Shown here piece after piece: positions 7,249-10,689 of a stretch of 10,689 nt of DNA. Both the position numbers and the translations under genes were made by a program. Within the stretch, counting starts at the first letter, position 1, and each line of letters begins with the position of its first letter. Source of the stretch: Clostridiales bacterium UBA8153 (GTDB lineage Bacteria > Bacillota > Sulfobacillia > UBA8153); contig DMHJ01000182.1 in assembly GCA_003449495.1 (NCBI GenBank), positions 944-11,632 of the forward strand, written 5' to 3'. The notes beneath the pieces were generated by a model, which saw only the letters and a list, made by a program, of their open reading frames with translations, searched no databases and had not been told where the DNA came from.

Positions 7249-7261
7249 CAGGGCCCTAGCC

Positions 7262-7465
7262 TTGTGGACGGTGGTGTACATCGCTGCTAATATGTCCGTG
7301 GCGGAGATGCTCAGGGAAGTCCTGACCAAGGAGGGCCTCCTGGTAATGCTGAGGTCCTGCGGCATACCTCACTTTGGAGCTTCGGGTTCCGTGGAGCTCC
7401 TGGTACCCGAGGTGGAAGTCGAGGAGGCCAATGAGGTTCTCGCCGGGGTGCTGGGCGTACCTTGA
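7262..7465 (+). CDS. DUF2007-type small protein (putative signal-transducing protein family)
   Basis: The 67 residues begin MWTVVYIAAN and continue with an alternating strand-helix-strand pattern: AEMLREVLTKEGLLVMLR (residues 14-31) as helix plus strand, then GSVELLVPEVEVEEANEVL (42-60). This is the shape and wording of DUF2007 proteins, small single-domain proteins of about 70 residues whose function is unestablished. The TTG at 7262 is chosen because it puts MWTVVYIA at the N-terminus as in relatives. The frame is open upstream to 7040, but that part is low-complexity and overlaps the structured leader. The Shine-Dalgarno is weak: AGGG at 7250-7253, 8 nt before the start, with GGAG at 7244-7247 tied up in a possible hairpin. 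It is first of four genes, 16 nt before pfkA, so a link to glycolysis is suggested by position only. Confidence 0.85.
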   Translation: MWTVVYIAANMSVAEMLREVLTKEGLLVMLRSCGIPHFGASGSVELLVPEVEVEEANEVLAGVLGVP

Positions 7466-7468
7466 GTG

Positions 7469-7475
7469 CGGGGGA
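7469..7475 (+). promoter_or_regulatory. Shine-Dalgarno that decides the pfkA start
   Basis: CGGGGGA at 7469-7475 directly abuts the ATG at 7476 but has the normal 6-7 nt spacing to the TTG at 7482. Position therefore favours TTG. The G run can pair with the 16S rRNA tail only by accepting a G-U pair at the central position. Confidence 0.55.
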
Positions 7476-7481
7476 ATGCTT

Positions 7482-8438
7482 TTGAAGCTGGGCGTATTGA
7501 CCAGTGGCGGGGATGCCCCGGGCATGAATGCCGCCATCCGGGCGGTAGTGCGCCGGGGCATATTCTTGGGTCATGAGGTTTTCGGTATCTCCCACGGTTA
7601 TGATGGTCTCCTCAAGCACCGGGCGTGGCCCCTGCACCTGGGTTCAGTGGCCGATATCATCCACCGGGGAGGCACCATCCTGCGCACCGCCCGCAGCCGG
7701 GAGTTCATGACTCCGGCCGGCCAGAGCCAGGCCGTGGAAGCCTTGCGCTCCATGGATATCGCGCACCTGGTAGTCATCGGAGGCGACGGCTCCCTGCGGG
7801 GAGCACGCCAGTTGGGACGGGCCGGTCTGGCCGTGGCCGGGGTACCGGCCACCATCGACAATGACATTGCGGGTACCGAGCTGAGCATCGGGTTTGACAC
7901 GGCCGTGAACACTGTGGTGGAAGCCATCGACCGGGTGAGGGATACGGCCACATCCCACGAACGGGTATTCGTCATAGAAACCATGGGGCGCGACTCCGGG
8001 TTCTTGGCCCTTTCCGCCGGATTGGCAGGCGGGGCCGAGTCCATCCTCATCCCAGAGGTACCCTGGGACTTGGATGCCATCTGCGAGCGCCTGATCCGGG
8101 GTCACCGTCGGGGGAAGGTGCACAGCATCATCCTGGTGGCGGAGGGCGCTGCCCGTGGCTTTGACGTCGCGGCTTGGGTAGAGCAGCTTACGGGGTTTGA
8201 AACCCGGGTTACGGTGCTGGGACACCTCCAACGGGGCGGTAGCCCGACCGCCACCGACCGTATTCTAGGCAGCCGGCTGGGGGCCGCGGCCGTCGACGCC
8301 CTGCACGACGGTGGTGGTGGACTGGTCCTGGGGCTGCGAGCGGATAGCGTGGTCGGCCTGGATATCGATGCGGTGCTGGAAGACCGCAGGCCCGTCGACC
8401 GGCGGCTCTATGAGCTTGCCTCAGTGCTGGCCATCTAG
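7482..8438 (+). CDS. pfkA: 6-phosphofructokinase PfkA (ATP-dependent type)
   Basis: Phosphorylates fructose 6-phosphate to fructose 1,6-bisphosphate, the committed step of glycolysis. From the TTG at 7482 the protein is 318 residues, against 319-320 for bacillary and E. coli PfkA, and starts MKLGVLTSGGDAPGMNAAIR. An ATG at 7476 would add two residues (MLLKLG) but lacks a usable Shine-Dalgarno. Motifs: GGDGS (100-104), where Gly103 marks ATP rather than pyrophosphate use; PATIDND (122-128) with catalytic Asp126 and Ala123 where PPi enzymes have Lys; MGRDSG (168-173); GHLQRGGSP (247-255). Residues matching the E. coli ADP/PEP site are present: Arg20, Arg24, Glu186, Lys212 and His214, so allosteric control is likely (inference). 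It is 16 nt after the DUF2007 gene and 16 nt before pyk. Confidence 0.96.
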   Translation: MKLGVLTSGGDAPGMNAAIRAVVRRGIFLGHEVFGISHGYDGLLKHRAWPLHLGSVADIIHRGGTILRTARSREFMTPAGQSQAVEALRSMDIAHLVVIGGDGSLRGARQLGRAGLAVAGVPATIDNDIAGTELSIGFDTAVNTVVEAIDRVRDTATSHERVFVIETMGRDSGFLALSAGLAGGAESILIPEVPWDLDAICERLIRGHRRGKVHSIILVAEGAARGFDVAAWVEQLTGFETRVTVLGHLQRGGSPTATDRILGSRLGAAAVDALHDGGGGLVLGLRADSVVGLDIDAVLEDRRPVDRRLYELASVLAI

Positions 8439-8439
8439 T

Positions 8440-8448
8440 GGGGGGGGG
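8440..8448 (+). promoter_or_regulatory. G9 tract serving as Shine-Dalgarno of pyk
   Basis: Nine G sit between the pfkA stop and the pyk ATG at 8455, with 6 nt spacing. AGGA at 8450-8453 is too close to the ATG to serve. Length changes in this run could tune pyk translation without changing any protein. Confidence 0.5.
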
Positions 8449-8454
8449 CAGGAC

Positions 8455-10203
8455 ATGCGCAAGACCAAGATCGTGTGCACCATCGGGCCTGCGTCTGAAC
8501 GGCCGGTCATGCTGGATCGCCTGGTAGCGGCAGGTATGGACGTGGCCCGGTTCAACCTCTCCCACGGATACGGCGATGAGCACCGGCGCCGCATCCGCGA
8601 GGTCAGGGAAGCGGCCCGGCGAGCGGGCCGGTTTGTAGCCCTCATGTTGGACACGCGCGGGCCGGAGATCCGTCTCGGTCGCTTCCCGGAAGGCCAGGTC
8701 GAGCTGGAAGACGGTGCCACGGTGGCCTTGACTTCCGAGACGGTCGCCGGCAGTGCTCGCCTGCTGCCGGTGGACTACCCCGGGCTGGCCCGGGACGCCC
8801 GGGTTGGCGGTACCATTCTCATAGACGACGGGAACATCACCCTGGAGGTTACCGGCATTCGTGGCCCGGAAGTGGTATGCCGGGTGGTGGCCGGAGGGAC
8901 GGTGACCGACCGGAAGAAAGTGAACTTGCCGGGGGTGCGGGTGGCACTGGATGCGGTCACCCGGGAGGATGTGGACGACATCGCCATGGGCATCGAGGAA
9001 GGAGTCCATTATCTGGCGGCTTCTTTCGTACGTAAGCCTGGGGATGTGCTGGAAGTCAGGCGGGTGGTCGAGCGACACGGCGGGGACATCCACATCATCT
9101 CCAAGATCGAATCCCGGGAAGGTGTGGATAACCTGGAACAGATCCTCAAGGTCAGTGACGGCCTCATGGTAGCCCGGGGCGACCTGGGGGTGGAGATACC
9201 TGCGGAGGAAGTGCCCCCTCTGCAGAAGCGCATGATCGCCGAAGCCAACCGTGTGGGTAAACCGGTCATCACCGCCACCCAGATGCTGGAGTCCATGGTG
9301 GCGCGACCCCGGCCCACCCGGGCCGAAGCCAGCGACGTGGCCAACGCCATCATCGACGGCTCAGACGCCGTGATGCTGTCGGCCGAGACGGCTACGGGCA
9401 AGTACCCGGTGGAGGCGGTATCGGTGATGCACAAGATCGCCGTCACCGTTGAGCGTTCCCTGGATTACCGGGCCATCCTGGCCCAGAAAGCAATGGGCAT
9501 GGCCCGCACCGTCACCGACGCCATCAGCCAGGCCACTGCCCAGGCGGCCCTGGATCTAGAGGCGCGGGCCATCATTACGGCCACCGAGTCGGGGCATACC
9601 GCCCGCATGGTTGCCAAGTACCGCGCGCGGGCGCCGGTAGTGGCCGCCACGCCCCGGCCGGTGACGGCGTACCGGCTGTCGCTGGTGTGGGGAGTGGTGC
9701 CTCTGGTGATCCCTCCGGCAGAGAGCACCGAACGATTGGTCGGTCACGCCATCAGCGGGGCCCTGTCCGCCGGGCTCATCGTCCCCGGCGACCTGGTGGT
9801 GATTACCGCCGGAGTTCCGGCCGGCATTCCCGGGACCACCAACCTCATGCAAATCCACACCGTCGGGGACGTGATCCTCCGGGGGACCGGCATCCAGCTA
9901 TCCGCCACCGGGCCGGTGTGTATCGCGCGCAGTGCGCTGGAAGCGGCCCAGAAGTGCCGTCCCGGTGATATCCTGGTTACCGCCATGACCGACCGGGATT
10001 TCGTGCCGGCCATGAAACAGGCCGCGGGAGTCATCACCGAGGAGGGAGGGCTGACTTCCCATGCGGCCATCGCCTGCCTCAACCTGGAGCTGGCAGTGAT
10101 CGTCGGCGCCGAAGGGGCCATGGGCAAGCTCAAAGACGGTGACGTCATCACCATCGACGGCACGCGGGGCTTGGTCTACCGGGGGCCCGCCCGGGTGCTC
10201 TAG
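8455..10203 (+). CDS. pyk: Pyruvate kinase with C-terminal phosphohistidine domain
   Basis: Transfers phosphate from phosphoenolpyruvate to ADP, giving pyruvate and ATP. The 582 residues match the long Bacillus-type enzyme (about 585) rather than the 470-residue E. coli form. Start ATG at 8455 gives MRKTKIVCTIGP. Motifs: ARFNLSHG (31-38), LDTRGPEIR (65-73), ISKIES with catalytic Lys217 (215-220), VARGDLGVEIP (239-249), ITATQMLESM (272-281), RAEASDVANAI (289-299), SGHTAR (379-384). Glu71 in GPEIR is the residue associated with K+-dependent pyruvate kinases. Residues about 480-578 form the PEP-utilising mobile domain, with GGLTSHAAIA (531-540) and its His536, the usual phosphohistidine position in PEP synthase relatives. 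Its role in this enzyme group is not well settled. It sits between pfkA and fxsA on the same strand. Confidence 0.97.
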   Translation: MRKTKIVCTIGPASERPVMLDRLVAAGMDVARFNLSHGYGDEHRRRIREVREAARRAGRFVALMLDTRGPEIRLGRFPEGQVELEDGATVALTSETVAGSARLLPVDYPGLARDARVGGTILIDDGNITLEVTGIRGPEVVCRVVAGGTVTDRKKVNLPGVRVALDAVTREDVDDIAMGIEEGVHYLAASFVRKPGDVLEVRRVVERHGGDIHIISKIESREGVDNLEQILKVSDGLMVARGDLGVEIPAEEVPPLQKRMIAEANRVGKPVITATQMLESMVARPRPTRAEASDVANAIIDGSDAVMLSAETATGKYPVEAVSVMHKIAVTVERSLDYRAILAQKAMGMARTVTDAISQATAQAALDLEARAIITATESGHTARMVAKYRARAPVVAATPRPVTAYRLSLVWGVVPLVIPPAESTERLVGHAISGALSAGLIVPGDLVVITAGVPAGIPGTTNLMQIHTVGDVILRGTGIQLSATGPVCIARSALEAAQKCRPGDILVTAMTDRDFVPAMKQAAGVITEEGGLTSHAAIACLNLELAVIVGAEGAMGKLKDGDVITIDGTRGLVYRGPARVL

Positions 10204-10223
10204 ACGGACAGGGGGAACGCCTC

Positions 10224-10631
10224 ATGCCGGGCAAATCACTGTTCATCGTCTTGTTTCTCCTGTTTACCGTCTTTCCCGTGACTGAGCTGGCCCTGCTCAT
10301 CCAGCTCGGAAGGCACATAGGCACCTTGTACGTTATCCTGCTCATCTTGGGTACCGGCCTGCTCGGGGCGTATTTGGCCAAGAGTCAGGGACTCAGCGTG
10401 CTCCGCCAGGTCAAGGCCAGGGTCGGAGCGGGGCAGATCCCGACCAGCGAGCTCATTGACGGGGTGCTGGTGCTGTTTGGCGCCGCCTTCCTCATCACCC
10501 CGGGCCTCATCACCGATGCCGTCGGTCTCACCGCCGTAGTCCCACCCACCCGCACCTTCTACCGCGAGCTCATCAAGCGGAGGATCATCCAGTTGCTGGC
10601 CCAGGGCGTCGTGCACGTCCACCGCAGCTAG
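10224..10631 (+). CDS. fxsA: FxsA family inner-membrane protein
   Basis: A 135-residue integral membrane protein. Hydrophobic segments lie at about 5-28, 31-52 and 78-103, followed by a basic tail (RELIKRR, 113-119). The core features FPVTELALLIQLG (17-29), GLLGAYLAKSQG (45-56) and ITPGLITDAVGL (91-102) are typical of FxsA. In E. coli, overproduced FxsA relieves F-plasmid exclusion of phage T7; its normal role is unknown. The gene follows pyk by 20 nt, an arrangement also seen in Bacillus, and has AGGGGGAA at 10210-10217 before the ATG. It is slightly shorter than the E. coli protein (158), mainly in the tail. Confidence 0.92.
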   Translation: MPGKSLFIVLFLLFTVFPVTELALLIQLGRHIGTLYVILLILGTGLLGAYLAKSQGLSVLRQVKARVGAGQIPTSELIDGVLVLFGAAFLITPGLITDAVGLTAVVPPTRTFYRELIKRRIIQLLAQGVVHVHRS

Positions 10632-10689
10632 CGGCACTTTTCGCCCGCCCGTGATGGCCGGTGACCGGCGCATCCGTCCTGCCCGTATC
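10632..10689. other. Window-end sequence; short hairpin, no gene assigned
   Basis: GCCGG-TGA-CCGGC at 10657-10669 can form a 5-bp hairpin. No T run follows within the window, so a terminator for the pfkA operon is not supported. An ATG at 10654 is open for 12 codons to the edge but has no Shine-Dalgarno. Confidence 0.3.

Larger units (their letters stand above)
6589..7261. other. 673-nt gap without credible protein; dense predicted RNA structure
   Basis: Open frames across this gap on both strands give Arg/Pro/Gly- or Ser/Pro-rich translations without recognisable domains, and the longest overlaps the coding region of the next gene. I therefore read the gap as untranslated. It contains, in order: a 12-nt perfect palindrome (6613-6624); a 5-bp hairpin with arms 6697-6701 and 6708-6712; a multi-helix cluster (6779-6898); a near-consensus -35 box (6920-6925); and a second helix cluster (7030-7248) that runs almost to the next start codon. 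No U-tract terminator is visible after dnaE. I looked for and did not find the hallmark motifs of RNase P RNA, tmRNA, SRP RNA, T-box, TPP, SAM, cobalamin or lysine riboswitches, or a group II domain V. Confidence 0.6.

Noticed and set aside
7040..7261. N-terminal extension of the DUF2007 protein to an upstream GTG
   Set aside because: The extension is basic low-complexity sequence lying over strong RNA helices, and it would double the size of a family of about 70 residues.
6589..7261. RNase P RNA, tmRNA, SRP RNA, T-box or a common riboswitch
   Set aside because: None of their hallmark conserved motifs was found on either strand by eye. A covariance search would be decisive.
6703..7365. 220-codon open frame on the minus strand across the dnaE-DUF2007 gap
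   Set aside because: The translation is Ser/Pro/Arg/Leu-rich with no recognisable domain, it overlaps the DUF2007 coding region by about 100 nt, and it runs antisense to the structured region. It looks like a by-product of high GC.
7374..7481. Longer pfkA frame starting inside the DUF2007 gene
   Set aside because: The extra residues do not resemble PfkA, and the family N-terminus begins at the TTG at 7482 (or the ATG at 7476).
8311..8454. 48-residue extension of pyruvate kinase into pfkA
   Set aside because: It overlaps the end of pfkA in another frame, and the enzyme starts MRKTKIVCTIGP at the ATG at 8455 with a suitable G-rich site upstream.
10657..10669. Intrinsic terminator after fxsA
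   Set aside because: The 5-bp hairpin has no following T run inside the window.
10654..10689. Start of a further gene at the window end
   Set aside because: Only 12 codons are visible, with no Shine-Dalgarno and no recognisable sequence.

Overview
The window is about 10.7 kb of GC-rich DNA carrying bacterial housekeeping genes. A thermophilic or anaerobic, high-GC member of the Firmicutes (Clostridia such as the Moorella or Desulfotomaculum groups) fits best. The grounds are the fxsA gene directly after pyk, a pyruvate kinase with the extra C-terminal phosphohistidine domain, a pfkA-pyk pair near dnaE, and frequent GTG and TTG starts. This placement is inference; no marker gene for a species is present.

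Left block (1-2901, + strand): the 3' two thirds of a class I aminotransferase, then murD (cell-wall precursor synthesis), then an endonuclease III-type DNA glycosylase whose TTG start overlaps the murD stop. A short minus-strand gene (2904-3065) converges on the glycosylase. It encodes a 53-residue two-CxxC zinc-ribbon protein with its own Shine-Dalgarno and a good TATAAT box.

Middle block (3163-6588): dnaE, the DNA polymerase III alpha subunit. It is full length with PHP, palm, thumb, fingers, helix-hairpin-helix, clamp-binding and OB regions. All predicted PHP metal ligands are intact, and a run of nine G lies in the linker before the C-terminal domain.

Unexplained block (6589-7261): about 670 nt without a credible protein. 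It holds nested, mutually compatible helices in two clusters (6779-6898 and 7030-7248), a near-consensus -35 box between them, a 9-nt tandem duplication, and a 9-mer shared by both clusters. This is the best candidate here for something undescribed: one large structured RNA, or a small RNA plus a roughly 300-nt 5' leader of the glycolytic operon.

Right block (7262-10631, + strand): a tightly packed operon of a 67-residue DUF2007-type protein, pfkA, pyk and fxsA, with gaps of 16, 16 and 20 nt. PfkA and Pyk catalyse the two key irreversible steps of glycolysis. The small DUF2007 protein is the first gene of the set and lies immediately after the structured leader.
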